Source of the DNA: Congeria kusceri
Lineage: Eukaryota > Mollusca > Bivalvia > Myida > Dreissenidae
Length of the DNA: 64,000 nucleotides
Reading direction: 5' to 3'
Assembly (NCBI GenBank): GCA_027627225.1
Contig: JAPFQT010000035.1
Span: 721,501-785,500, forward strand
In this document: positions 46,290 to 57,820 of the stretch, one piece after another
Layout: the number at the start of each line of letters is the position of its first letter
Position numbering within the stretch: the stretch's first letter is position 1
Notes under the pieces: model-generated
What the model was told of the DNA's origin: nothing
Database searches by the model: none
The model's input: the letters and a program-made list of their open reading frames with translations, nothing else
Translations under genes and position numbers: made by a program

Positions 46290-47203
46290 GTATGCATGGT
46301 TGGAATATTTTCTGTCTGTCATTGAAGTTCATATTTGAATGCAGTCCTTTTAGCCAAAGTAATGTTTCTTATAACTAGCAACAGTGGTCTTTGGTTAAAT
46401 GTTAGCTCACCCAAACACACATTCATTGTGTATCTCATTCCCAACTGATCAGGACAGCCTTTACAGGTCCATCATGGACTGAACCCCTCGGTGGTACAAA
46501 ACAGTTAGCTAGTCTATTGATGTGTGGTGCATCTTAGTGGAAAACAATGCAAAATGAAAAGTGTTTATCCTGTTTCTACCTGCAATATTGACCTAATAAA
46601 GGGGTGACCGTATAAATTTTCCTATCTCCAGTCAACAGGAAGTGGCAAGGTTTATCCAGTTAGTAGTACCTACGCGCCGAAATGTCCAAAATGACTAGGC
46701 AAAAAATAAATAACACCTGCACTCAACCGAGTTTTTCATCGATAAAATGTCGTGTTGTCTAGTTTTACAGAGATCCTAGCTTCCGTAATGAGTAGTTAAT
46801 CCGCACATGTGTGGCATAATCGATAAAGGTGTAAACAACATCTTCCTTCCATTCCATTTAAAAACACTTGATGTAGGAGGGTAATTCTTTCTGAATAGAC
46901 TTTCTTCAATCAAAAACAAAGATACAATCTATTCAAGAAAGAAATAACCCTTTATATAAATTTTCGTTGAACTGTTATTAAACTGAACGAAAAGGAGATA
47001 TACATCTATAAATTACTAAAATCTTTATTAAGTTGGTCACGATGTTCTTCACCCACAATCCGAGTACATTTTAGAAAATTGTTAAGCAGATATTTTAAAT
47101 TATAATATAGTTAGATTTTATCTGCTGTGAAGATTGCCAGAAATGTGCACATCCACAAAAGAATGATTTTGAAAATTAATATAAAATGTACGTCATTTAA
47201 TAG
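46290..47203. other. putative intron, nothing recognised
   Basis: AT-rich sequence between the exons at 46198 and 47204. The acceptor at its end (CATTTAATAG) has a weak pyrimidine tract. Confidence 0.35.
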
Positions 47204-47498
47204 ATGGATGCCATGGACAAACTGATTGATTTGGTAAATCAATTAAGAAATATGGAGAACAAGTACGCGGAACTTTGCATCGAGGGGGTGCAGTTGAGGG
47301 AAGCTTGTCCTGCACGTCAGTCGCCACCAAGTTCAGGGGCATGCGTCCCGAAGGAGCTGAGCGAAATTGCAGATGAGCAATAAAGACGGCTCCTTGAGCC
47401 ACACACTCCGACGCATTTGGACCACAGAGAAAAGCTTACCCGGGCGCAGTTGGCGTTAGTACGCAGCTGGTACGGCGAACATTGCCATGAAATTAAAG
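47204..47498 (+). CDS. putative exon 7 with in-frame TAA; or short 59-residue ORF
   Basis: From ATG 47204 the frame gives a 59-residue helical, coiled-coil-like peptide (MDAMDKLIDLVNQLRNMENK ... ELSEIADEQ) and stops at TAA 47381-47383. The same frame then continues open for 38 codons (RRLLEPHTPTHLDHREK, LTRAQLALVRSWYGEHCHEI) up to a strong donor AAAG|GTGAGT. The DNA is GC-richer than the flanks. Reading on through the stop is natural if CAA mutated to TAA (EQ-Q-RR). A stop 115 bp before the last junction would normally trigger nonsense-mediated decay, so this suggests a pseudogene or a null allele. Confidence 0.5.
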
Positions 47499-47951
47499 GT
47501 GAGTAACCTGTGTTACCGGTGCATTCATTTCCCCAAAAGCGAAAGCTCGCCCTATTTTCATTTTCTAAGCCTCACCGGATAAACTTTCTCCATCCATGTA
47601 TTCTCTATTTATGTAGGTTATATCCAGACAATGTTAGGATTGTATGTTGTTTTTTTTTGTAACCAAAGTCAATGTTAACTAAAATGTTTCAGCTGTTGTT
47701 TCATAATTAATCATGACTTGTGTACATTTGTTACTATTTTTCTTATGAAGAGTCAGTACGGTAAACAAATGTACAAAAGTCATAATTCGTAATTCTATTA
47801 TTTGATTAAATTGAACTTAATGTCAAAATACAATAACAACAAGATTTGTATCAAATAAATCTTTCCATGAAAGTTTTTAATTGTTACTCAGGTTGGCAAA
47901 AACAAGTTTTTGTTTTTCCATTTTAAGTGTGTTTGTGTTCCTGTTTTACAG

Positions 47952-48155
47952 GCTCTATCATGTACAGCGTCTTAGGATCAAGGCAAGTGGGTCACAGTGG
48001 GTCGAGGATTACAACGTCTTTGAGAAGGCCATAGAGCTCAGTTGATTGACTTTCTTGTTATGTGTCAGATTTAAAACAGTTCTGGACATATGTTTGGTTG
48101 AAAAATATATCTGTTGATTGTATGTTCATTTAATAAATATTCCTTTGATTGTGTT
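47952..48155 (+). CDS. putative terminal exon with 3' UTR
   Basis: Acceptor GTGTTCCTGTTTTACAG. The most protein-like frame, entered in phase 2, reads LYHVQRLRIKASGSQWVEDY and NVFEKAIELS, then TGA at 48043. The phase left by 47204-47498 is 1, which would instead give GSIMYSVLGSRQVGHSG... to a TAG 27 codons on. The mismatch fits a decayed gene, or an unseen exon in between. AATAAA at 48132-48137 followed by a GT-rich stretch (TGATTGTGTTTTT) marks a likely poly(A) site near 48150, which closes the transcription unit. Confidence 0.5.
48132..48137 (+). promoter_or_regulatory. poly(A) signal AATAAA
   Basis: Canonical hexamer 87 bp after the TGA at 48043, followed about 12 bp later by a GT-rich element. 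Confidence 0.6.
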
Positions 48156-49019
48156 TTTATGCCACCACAAAGTGGGAGGCATCCGTACATCCGTCCGTAT
48201 GTCTGTAACTTATGTATTCAAACAATCTGTTAAAATGTTTATTATTTTTGTGTACACTACTTTTGGGGCATGCTGTGGTCGTCATGTCTAATCAATTTCT
48301 TTGTTGATCATTACTCATCAAGTATTTCATGTAATTTAATGAAACTTAGTGTAATAATAAAGGATGTTGAAGAGGCGTAGATCAAATTATTCATGTAACA
48401 CTAGAGAATGTCGAGAGTTAGAGTACAGTGGCCATCAATATATTGGTTGTGTTTGAGGTTCCTGAAATCAAAAACCTTAAAATTGGTATAAATGTTATTA
48501 TATTCAAAATTCTTCTTTATTATCGTACTTTGATTTGAATGTTCAGAACTTATATACAGAATTTAATGTAGTTTTGTGGAATGAAATGACGAGAGTTAAT
48601 TGGAATTCATATCAAAATATGTAAAGTAAATAAGTGCTTGTTTTTTTTTTTTTCAAAAGACTTCTTGTAAGCAATCATATTTTATGTTTAAGATAAACTT
48701 TCTTTGGAGATACTGATATTTATTTTTTTATCTGCTTACCTTACAGTTGTTGGTAATTGTAGCTTTCATAAAATGTTGTTACTTGTTTGTATGTGTGCTT
48801 CTACATGTTTTTGCTTAATTATATATTTTTTGCAAGATGCCTATATATACCGATATATGTAATTTATTCATTATATGATACTATGTAGTAGAAACATTGT
48901 ATGACATGCTGGAAACAAAGATTTATAGTTTTAGGTTTTTCTGTCTACCTTCATATTCATTATTTATATTATAACCTGTAAATCTAGAAATAAGAATGTA
49001 TCTCAACAATGGGAGTACC
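48156..49019. other. intergenic, R2-type end fragment then nothing recognised
   Basis: ATGCCACCACAAAGTGGGAG at 48160 followed by CCGTCCGTATGTCTGT resembles the end of family R2 (minus orientation). The rest is AT-rich. Confidence 0.45.
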
Positions 49020-49880
49020 ACAAGTCTATAATTTGCTCCCTTAAAGGGACTTGTTCACAGTATTTCATATTTGTAGACTGTTGGCAGAAGCCAGCAAGTC
49101 TTTAGTAGCGTAATTTATAGAGTTTGAATTGCATGACTTAATTTTTACTCTGCATGCTACGAAGCACTAACAATCAATACCCCAAAATTTAAATGCTCCG
49201 TCACTATTTGGGCCCGTTCAGGATTAGTCAACACTGTTATGCATATCATTGCATTTGCATTAAGGAGTTTGCATACAAACCTACATATTTAACAAGTTAT
49301 TGAGTATTAAGTAGCCAAAATAACAATGAGTAGTTTGATTTTTCTTGTGTAAAAATGGCATTGCAGAAATTCTATTTCATTCAAAGAAATGTTTCCTTTT
49401 TTGTTAAAAATTTTGGCACTCTATTCCCCTTGATTTCTTTTCTTTTTGTGCCGACAGTTTTTCTATGCTAATAGTGTTTTGATTGAAAAATGTCATTAAA
49501 CCTTGTTACTGCAGAAACGAAAGCATTTGGAATAAAAATAACTCTGAAATATTACATAAGTCTACACTGACCAATCAGCTAGAGGATTCAATTTACAATG
49601 ACATGTATTTTAAATGCATTGCAAGTAATTATCATTTTCAAAAATTTCAAGGAAACTATCAAAGTATTCCTCTTATTAAATGTTTCTTGTTACAAATGCT
49701 TTATAATTTTATCAATTTCAAATGATTATTATTAATTAATTATGCAATATTTCCAGTGTATTTTTGTGCCAGTCGTTTTCTTTTACTTCTGTATATATGT
49801 CATGTTGTTTTATTTTTGGAATATGTGAAAAAATATTGGAAATTGTAATTTTCTAATCTGAGAATAGGCTCCTCAGCATA
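49020..49880 (+). repeat. AAAGGGA-type dispersed repeat
   Basis: Begins CTCCCTTAAAGGGACTTGTT. The part at 49050-49160 matches 19855-19960 (TAGACTGTTGGC.(G/A)AAGC; GCA(T/G)GCTACGA). The last 190 bp (GTTACAAATGCTT ... TATTTCCA.T(G)TATTTTTGTG ... GAGAATAGGCTCCT) match the tail of 42581-43011. Confidence 0.6.
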
Positions 49881-50065
49881 ATTTCTTGTCTATCCCGAGT
49901 CATAACAAATGGGCGTGTTAAAAGAATTATTAAAAACTTACAGGCAATATGGTCACATTTTATTAATCCTACTCAGTAACAGTTGAATGTATTTGCACCT
50001 TTTTTTTTTATTATTTAAAATGCTTACTTTTGTCCTTTGAAATTTATAAGTAACATCCCATTTTT
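49881..50065. other. spacer, nothing recognised
   Basis: Short AT-rich sequence with a T run near 50005. Confidence 0.35.
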
Positions 50066-50965
50066 GTCGAGCCCACTTGCAGTCAGCTCGACTTAGTTGT
50101 CAGAATGGCGGTTTGGTGTATGTGCGTGAGTGCATCCGCCCGATCTTGTTTGGACCGTTAATTAACGATACGTTGTGAGATTTATAACCACGCCTACCTA
50201 GGATAAAGTCCAACAAACACTGTTGACAGTAAACGAATGTTTTTACAATGTCTGTCAAACAAATAAGTCTTTCTTTCTGAATGGCTAAACACAATGTCTA
50301 TCAAATCTCGTCATTGTAAGGTCAATTCATCATGTATCAGTGAATTTTAAAATCACTAGCCACAAATGTTCACGATGTAGAGATGGTGTGTCACATGCAA
50401 GACCTGTGTCCATATCTCAAAGGTCAAGGTCAAACTTAGTGGTCAGAGGTCAAATATGGGCATAATAGAGCTTGTTGAGACTGTTAATTCATTATTTATA
50501 GGGGAATTTTAAAATTACTTGCCACAAATGTTCACCATGTAGAGACGACTTGTCGCATGTAAGACCTGTGTCCCTAGCTCAAAGGTCGTGGTCACCCTTA
50601 AAGGTCAAATGTTAAATAGGGGCATAATACAGCTTGTCAGGACCTTTCTCATTCACCAGGGAATTTTAAAATACTTGTCACAAATGTTCAGCATGTGGAA
50701 ACATCTTGTCGTACGCAAGACCCTAGCTCAAAAGACAAGATCACTCTTAGAGGTCAAATGTCAAATATGGGCATAAAACATCTTGTCCGGACCTTTATCA
50801 TTCATCAGCAAATTTTAAAATATTTATAACATATGTTCACCATGTGGAAACGTCTTGTCGCACGCAAGACCTGTGTCCCTAGCTCAAAGGTGAATGTCAC
50901 ACTTAGAGGTCAAAGGTCAATTTGGTCAAATATGGGCCTAATACAGCATGTCTGGACCAGATGTT
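50066..50965 (+). repeat. bivalve dispersed repeat R7, four about 155-bp modules
   Basis: Head TGTCGAGCCCACTTGCAGTC-AGCTCGAC, then modules with GAATTTTAAAAT(C/T)ACT.GCC, ACAAATGTTCA(C/G).ATGT, GCAAGACCTGTGTCC and TCAAAGGTCAAGGTCA at about 50340, 50512, 50656 and 50808. Noncoding. Confidence 0.8.
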
Positions 50966-51278
50966 CTTCATTTGTGAGTGGAGGTTGCCATTGTTTTGCA
51001 CAAAATTCATGGTCACCATTTTCTTGACAACAGGCCCAACATGTTGCCAACAGCCATTTAATATTATTTTTTGACAATGCATAAGCACTTATATTTCTGT
51101 TAAAACATACCTTTTTACTTGTGTTGATAGAAGCTGACCAAAGTTTGTTTTGTTCAGAAATTGTTGGAATCAAATTGTAATGAATTGTTTACAAAATAGC
51201 AGTTTTAAAAGATGTTTACTTAATCTTTCACTAAAAAGCTTTATTTATACCCTTCTTATGCAAGAAATCTAGATAGTT
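50966..51278. other. spacer, nothing recognised
   Basis: No gene or repeat recognised; overlapping short frames on both strands. Confidence 0.35.
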
Positions 51279-51525
51279 TTTATGCCCTTACAAAGTGGGA
51301 AGCATTAGGTATTGCACTTGTCCATCCGTCCGTCCATCTGTCTGTCCGTACATACATACGTTCCAAAATTGTGTGTACTCAACTCCTCTTTAACTGCTGA
51401 GCGGTTTTCGCTCAAACTTCCACAGCTGAAGAACCTTAATGTGCAGGTGATCGTAAAGGAAGAAATTTTGGCTGCAACCAATTTAGGAAGAATTATGGCT
51501 CTTCGTCATTCTTTCCACTACAGAT
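51279..51525 (-). repeat. repeat family R2, inverted copy
   Basis: The plus strand reads TTATGCCCTTACAAAGTGGG, GTATTGCACTTGTCCATCCG, AACTCCTCTTTAACTGCTGA, AACTTCCACAGCTGAAGAAC and GATCGTAAAGGAAGAAATTT, the reverse complement of the R2 right end and one module at 8640-8830. The 122-codon frame across it is a repeat frame. Confidence 0.8.
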
Positions 51526-53299
51526 TATATATGAAAATGAATTTGTGGAGGCAAATATTAGTGTTGGCAACATGCCCTTTGTCTGTGTCCAAAAATGTGT
51601 TGTGGGGGCCTCCTTGTCTGTGTCCAAACATGTGTCGTAGGGGCCTCCTTGTTTGTGAAACGTCACTTCATCTAATCTGAGTTAACCTTGAATTATTGAT
51701 GCAGAAATAATTGTCTAAATAGACTTTATAAAAACAGAATTTGAAATAATGCAGAATTTCTTTTTGTGTAAAATTGGAAAGGAAATGAGAATTGTTTGTT
51801 GTTCGTATTTTAGTTAAGTCAACATTACACAAAAAGATCTGTTAGATTTTGGGGTGAAATGTATCATGGTTTGCTATTGTATGTTTATTGATTTGATGTC
51901 ATATATTACTTTGTTCCTAATTAGCATAGATTATTAAAAATACTGCACATGTCATGAAGTCAAAACAAAAAAGATAAGACAAATACAACTGTAAAATAAT
52001 TAGTAATTTCTTGGCCCAGTTGCTTTAAATTTCAATGGCCAGTTAACTTTCAGTGTAAATATAATTAGTGTTACAAACAGCATGCACAGTTTAATTAGAA
52101 TTTATAATTGCAGTTTTTCAGATTAAACTTGTTATTCAAACTTTGAATGTCATATTTACATAAATAATTTCATCCAGATTTTATGGACTGTAACCTGACT
52201 TGTCTGTTAATTTTGAGCAACTCACCACTGATTATGTCATAATATGTTGTTGCCTTCTTTGAATGTTATTACAGGCATTTATACTCGGTCAAAAAAGAAA
52301 CCTGACAGTTTATCAATTTTGGGGAAGCGGATCTAGGTACAGCATCAACAATGTTTGATTATTACAATACAATGTTTTCATAACACAGATGTGCATTTCT
52401 CATACATAAATTCTTGTTGTATGACATAGTGGGTGAAATTTAATTAACTAACAAAAAGACAACAAATAATAAAATGTCCGGCTTCTATTTTGGTTTGAGT
52501 AGTTAGATTTTGTATCATGTATAAGATACATGTGTGCATTACTGATATTTACATTTATTGAGCTTATGATATCAATGCCATGCTTTTGTTGAAGTTCAGT
52601 ATATATTTAAGCTCCTCAAATATGGCATTCTTTGCGAGCTTTTGGAATAAGGGACCTTTCCTGCATCATCAGTTGTCCGTTCTTGTATGCACAACTGGTA
52701 CTTGAATTTTCCAGAAGTTATTGCTTTATTATAGAAAAAGTATGATCTTTCATGCACTATAAAGAATTAAACTTGCACCGATTTTGTAAGTTCCACTTAC
52801 GCCAATAACAAGCAATTTAAAATGTTAGTTACATGCACCAGTTTGACTATTTTTTTATTCTCATTCTTTTATCCTCTCCTGAAGATGGAGGGCTATAGTG
52901 TAGGTGTCCCTCTGTCATGAGTCATTTATTAACCAAGGGATAATATCTGGAAAGTTCTTCAACATAAAATATGATGCTTAATTAAAGCCACCGAATCCAC
53001 ATCGAGTATAAAATAAAAAACACAAAAATCGGATGTTATTTTTCACATAAAACAATTCAACAGATCAACTTTTAAGTAATCCGAAAATATAACATCAACC
53101 ATGTTCACAACGTTTATCATCATGTCAAACTTGCTGTAGTTATGTATGCAGTTTTCATAACACGATCTTTTTTGGCGTGTAAACTGTTTTTGTAAATATA
53201 TTATATTTCTAAATAATGTTAGCATGTTGACAATATTGTCATTGAAAACAGATTTGGTTGCTTTAATGTAAATCATCTAATTTTGCCCATTGGGATTTA
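51526..53299. other. intergenic, nothing recognised
   Basis: AT-rich DNA. A fragment CTCTCCTGAAGATGGAGGGC at 52874 resembles dispersed-repeat heads but was not matched elsewhere in the window. Confidence 0.4.
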
Positions 53300-53565
53300 T
53301 TACTTACTCAGGCCCAAAAAACTAGTGTTTTGGGCAGCGGTTTGAAAAAATTGAGGTAGGGTCGGGATTAAGTTTGTTTTTTTATAACTTTTTTTAAAGA
53401 CATATTTCGGTAAAAAAATGACATTGAAAATTGTATAAAATTGGACGAATATGGATTCATGACAAACAATTGAAGCTAAAACTTTAGGGTCTGGAAGTTT
53501 ATACTAGGTAGGGTGGGGTTGCCCGAAACACAGAATTTTTTTTTTTTTTGCCTCACCATAAAACA
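53300..53565 (+). repeat. likely dispersed repeat R8
   Basis: AACTAGTGTTTTGGGCAGCG, TTGAGGTAGGGTCGGG and GGTAGGGTGGGGTTGCCCGA are phrases I associate with a dispersed bivalve repeat. There is no second copy in the window. The minus frame at 53476-53670 (64 codons) overlaps its T-run and is not supported as a gene. Confidence 0.45.
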
Positions 53566-54778
53566 TGGCTTTTGCCTGTATTCATAGGTTATGCTTTTAA
53601 ATATAACTGTTTTACTGCCTACATTAATGGTCGGTGATGGCATTACAAAATCTTCATCTTCTTTTGACAATGATACGATAATACTACTTAATTTTGTTAC
53701 CTCGAAGTTGCCAGGAATTCATTGTAACTTTGGCATATCTGAAATTTGACATAATCTGATTATAGAATTTTTTATAAATATCGAGTTTAAATTATTTGAA
53801 AAATTGTAACATAAAATAGCAATTATGTATACATGAATTGAACTGTTAACATGTGATCAATTATTCAATTTGAAAAGTAACACATGGTCATTAAAACTTG
53901 AGAAAACGTTTAAAGATGTTTGCAATGTGTGACAAACTTCATTCATGGCTAGAAACAACCAAAGATTTTTTCCACTCTGATATAAGCTAGATGTATTTCG
54001 AAATATTGACAAAAGCTTAGCCTGACTTCCACACTGGTGTGTATTTAAAACAAGTCTCATTATGGTTTTGCATAAAGTCTTGTGTGTGACATACTTTTCC
54101 TTCCAAACACATTTCGGCTGGGCTTCTAAATTCTAAGCATGCGCCTTTTCTAAAAAAAAAACACAAAGAAAAGACAACATTGGGATTTAAACTAATTGGT
54201 TTATTAGACCATATTGACAGTACATTTTATGCTGCAACATGTACACTTAATCAGGTCCATAGAAAACAGAAATTTAAATAACATTGCACGTCTCCCATTT
54301 AAATCCTGCCCCCAGCCATGGCTTGCTTTGTTGGCCAATAACTGCTGCAACTTAGTGAATGACTTCTGGAAATATATAATGGTTAGCATACAATGTATAG
54401 TTTTTGTTAAGGAAAACAAATCTGTGGTTCGGGTTTCACTGCTGATAGTTTTTAGAACGCCATATTATGATTATCATTGGGAAATTTTATCCCCATTTTT
54501 TTTTTTCGCTTCAAAAATTGTTAAGGATGAGGTGATGCAAGTAGGGTCTGTCGTGAAACCTGAACCACTGAATTTTTTTTCTTGGCCTAAACATTGTATA
54601 AAGTATTTGTGATCAATTTAGATCAATAACAAAAATTAAAAACACTCCTGATGTTTGTTTTTATTTGCACAAAAGATTACAACGCGGGGTTAGGGACAAT
54701 GGCAAAATGTTTTTATTTCTTTTCATTTTGTACTAAATGTATATTTTACCTAATCCCTTCCCCCCCCCAGGAGTTTTT
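53566..54778. other. intergenic, nothing recognised
   Basis: Open frames at 53857-54060 (-), 54204-54419 (-) and 54214-54612 (+, 132 codons) overlap each other and have no recognisable domain. Confidence 0.4.
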
Positions 54779-54862
54779 TAAAACTCCCCTTGGTCGGAGC
54801 GGTATTTGAATCCACACACCAAGCCTTTCAAGACCACTGCTCTACCAACTGAGCTATTGAGG
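54779..54862 (-). repeat. tRNA-derived SINE head or tRNA pseudogene
   Basis: The minus strand reads GCCTCAATAGCTCAGTTGGT then AGAGC, a perfect tRNA D-arm/A box, and further GTGGATTCAAATACC, a B box. The anticodon stem and acceptor stem do not pair, so it is not an intact gene. Confidence 0.55.
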
Positions 54863-55008
54863 CTTCTGCTGGTAGCTGTTCGAAACATTTATTTATCCTT
54901 TATGACCTGGACTATGGTCATGTGACCAAGTCCAAATCATGTGATTGCTATATTTAGCACTCGTTCTATCCATATAATCCCTTTTAAATACCAAAGAAAC
55001 CACAAGCC

Positions 55009-55063
55009 AGAGTGGTGCAATGGATAGAGCAGTGGACGGGAGTTCAAATCCTGGTATAAACCG
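55009..55063 (+). repeat. tRNA-derived SINE-like fragment
   Basis: GTGGTGCAATGGATAGAGC followed by AGTTCAAATCCTGG resembles A and B boxes at a shortened distance. Opposite in orientation to the fragment at 54779. Confidence 0.45.
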
Positions 55064-55288
55064 TCGATACTTTCCTTGCTTATTTCAATGTATAATAATG
55101 TTGTTCATATGAAAATATAAATGTCGATAAAAATGCATTACATTATATAAATCTGCATGTACAACATAAATATAATAAAAAATTATGTCTAACAAAAAAA
55201 AATGTTTTCAATGTTCTTTTTGAAGATTCTAACTTATTTCAACTATAAGTTATATTAGAAAGAAAATACCCCCGTATTGCACAAAACA

Positions 55289-55458
55289 TTAAAATAATTG
55301 GCCATTTTTAAAACATTCGCCTCCAGTTATGGTGGAACATTGTCGGCTGCTACCATGTTTTGCTGCAAAAAGTCTGTGCATGGTTTCGGCATCGTTCAGG
55401 AATGCTTCAGTGTCAGGATCGGGTTCGTTGCTGTTCCTCAGTGTGGAAGGGTTGCTGT
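55289..55458 (-). CDS. putative terminal exon of an unrecognised minus-strand gene
   Basis: On the minus strand a strong acceptor (GTTTTTCTTGTTTCAG) precedes a block open to TAA at 55289-55291. Entered in phase 1 it reads SNPSTLRNSNEPDPDTEAFL, NDAETMHRLFAAKHGSS, RQCSTITGGECFKNGQLF. The composition is hydrophilic and protein-like. No domain is recognised, no upstream partner exon with a matching donor was found before 59 kb, and no AATAAA is obvious close downstream. It might be the 3' end of a gene whose other exons are hidden in repeats. Confidence 0.45.
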
Positions 55459-56182
55459 CTGAAACAAGAAAAACAACATAGTAAACATTTGTTTTCAACA
55501 CTGCAGGTTATAGTGCATTATTATTATAAATTATATTTAAAGTTATAATAATGTTTTATGCAGTAAACTCCGCTTGGAACAATACTGAGCGGACCATAGA
55601 ATTTGTATCCCTATATCAGAATATCTTTACATCCGAAATTAGGCAACCAAGCGCATGGACATATCAGAATACAGGTGAGAGACGCAACACCGATCATATT
55701 ACAGAAGACACGTTAGTTGTATAATGGGGGATAATGTGAGATACAGGAGACGCCCCATTCCAGAGGCGACCTGGTTCTTTTAGTGCCCGGTGAGAAGCAC
55801 CTAGTACACAGCACCTCAGTTTAATGTCTCATGTCAAAGACTCTGTTAGTCAGACAGAGAACCTGAGAATCCTGGGTTGTGAAGCCAATGTTTTACCACT
55901 AGACCACAGATGAGCTACTCGCAGCATGTGTACATGTACATTGTATATAACGTTTCAATGATAATTTTGAATGCTTGTGATGTCACTAAATACTGCCATA
56001 AGCAAGCAATGGTCTTTCTATAGATATCAAACTTTCTCCAGTTTGAACAAGACAGTTATAGGGACACTGACCAATATCAAATGAAATATATAGTGAATGG
56101 TTCTGGACCTTGGAATCAGTGTCGTTATATGCATATATCATTACAAGCCATATCGTTACAAGCGGAGTTGAATTAATTCCCT
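55459..56182. other. intergenic with a tRNA-like fragment
   Basis: At 55853-55917 the minus strand reads TGGTCTAGTGGTAAAACA and a weak B box (GATTCTCAGGTTC), like a Glu/Val-tRNA-derived SINE. Otherwise nothing recognised. Confidence 0.45.
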
Positions 56183-56342
56183 CTAAATTTCTCCACCAAA
56201 ATCATCATCAAAAGAGCCTGGAATCATTAGCTGAAAACCACTGTCGCTCTTTGTGAAAAGTTCAGGACATCAGGGTTTGTTGCCATTGGAGCAGTACAGG
56301 TATGGTGGCAGGTTAAAGTTGCCAAACACTAAGGCTGTAAAT
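56183..56342 (-). CDS. putative minus-strand exon with in-frame TGA
   Basis: After an acceptor GGTTTGTTGTAG the frame reads FTALVFGNFNLPPYLYCSNG-NKP, then TGA (56270-56272), then CPELFTKSDSGFQLMIPG and SFDDDFGGEI to TAG at 56183. Both halves look protein-like. The TGA could be the natural end, a nonsense mutation, or (unlikely) a selenocysteine codon; I see no convincing SECIS hairpin in the next 200 bp. Protein not recognised. Confidence 0.35.
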
Positions 56343-57112
56343 CTACAACAAACCAAAAAATCATGTGCATGACTATTAAATGAAAAACATCATCACCTGT
56401 TAAAACAGATAGAGACATTAAATAAGGATCTCACATTGACTGTTGTTCAGAGAAATTTTATGGAATTTATAAAGCATAAATTGGCTCAGATTTATTTGGA
56501 TTCAATTCATCTAATAATTGCTGAACCCTGCGAGTTGGATGTGCTGCTTGACAGGGCATAACTCAAGTACCATAAAAGCCAATTATGTCAAAAACCTAAC
56601 TTAATATTCCTTTTATGCCTACTAACACTTCCCTAAAGTTTCATAATAATTGCACAAAGAATTTCTCAAGTTATCGTCTGCACAAACCTAACAGGACGCC
56701 TCCACCGCTGCTCAAGTAACCCCAATATGTTGCCTTTTCAGGTGGCACAACAATTATATTAACACTGTATTATGGGAAGTTTGAATAAGACATCAAACAT
56801 AGAATGGACATGATTTTTGTTCCTTTTTCAAATAAAACTGAGCATTTCATGTTGTTTATGTATGTTTGTTATATTTTGACAATACTTCATATATGCAGAT
56901 GTCTATTGCACTAATAACTCAGCAAAATTCTTAAATGACAAATGGTAAACTGCATATAAAACATCGCTGTAATAAAATAGTTTATTCTATGTTTGACGTC
57001 TTATTCCAACTTCACATAATAGTGTGTCCATTTCCATTTGTTTGACTATATAATAGTGCACAGAGGTGTTAAACAACCTCTGCCAAGGAGGTTATGATTG
57101 CCAACTTTAAAC
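56343..57112. other. intergenic with a dispersed-repeat segment
   Basis: 56530-56760 (GACAGGGCATAACTCAAGTA ... CAAGTTATCGTCTGCACAAA ... GGACGCCTCCACCGC) has the phrasing of a dispersed bivalve repeat. No second copy was seen here. Confidence 0.4.
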
Positions 57113-57820
57113 AAACAAGAGGGCCACGATGGCCCTATGTCGCTCACTGATATCTATGTATGAAGTTTCATTAAAATATCTAAATACGTTCTCAAGTTAT
57201 TGAGCGAAAACTGTTTTTCTTTATATAGTAACAGTGACCTTGACTTTGACCCCACCCACCACATACGTAAAGCAAGGTCTCGATATAAGGTATCTACGTA
57301 TGAAGTTTCACTAAAATATCTCAATGCGTTCTTAAGTTATTGAGCGTAAACTGTTTTTCTACTTTTAATAACAATGACCTTGACCCCACCCATCCCATAA
57401 GCAAACCCAAGTGAGGTCTCAATATAAGATATGTGTATTAAGTTGCATTAAAATATCGCAATGCGTTCTCAAGTTATTGAGTAATGGTGACCTTGACCCC
57501 ACCCACCCCATATGCAATCCCCAGCAATGTCTCGATATAAGGCACTTATGTATTAAGTTTCATTAAAATAGCTCAATGCGTTCAAGATATTTAGCGGAAA
57601 CCATTTTTCTATTTTTAATAACGGTGACCTTGACCCCACCCATCCCATATGCAATCCTAATCGAGGTCTCAATATAATGTGTTTATGTATTTAGTTTCAT
57701 TAAAATATATTAATGCGTTCTCAAGATATTGAGCGGAAACCGTTTTTCTATTTTTAGTAACAGTGACCTTGACCCCTCCCTTCCCATTTGCAATCCCAAT
57801 CGAGGTCTCGATATAATGTT
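57113..57820 (+). repeat. tandem repeat field R11, about 110-140 bp modules
   Basis: Head AAGAGGGCCACGATGGCCCT, then modules holding GAAGTTTCATTAAAATATC, TCTCAAGTTATTGAGCG, GTGACCTTGACCCCACCC and GAGGTCTCGATATAAG. The ACCTTGACC landmark recurs at about 57235, 57375, 57486, 57623 and 57763. The same modules in the same orientation form 63150-63720. Confidence 0.85.

Noticed and set aside
54214..54612. 132-codon plus frame
   Set aside because: No domain, unusual composition, and it overlaps a minus frame; nothing supports expression.
54779..54862. Intact tRNA gene
   Set aside because: A and B boxes are good, but the acceptor and anticodon stems do not pair; the same holds for 27760, 42690, 55009 and 55853.
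56270..56272. Selenocysteine codon
   Set aside because: No convincing SECIS element in the following sequence, and the peptide is unlike any selenoprotein I know.
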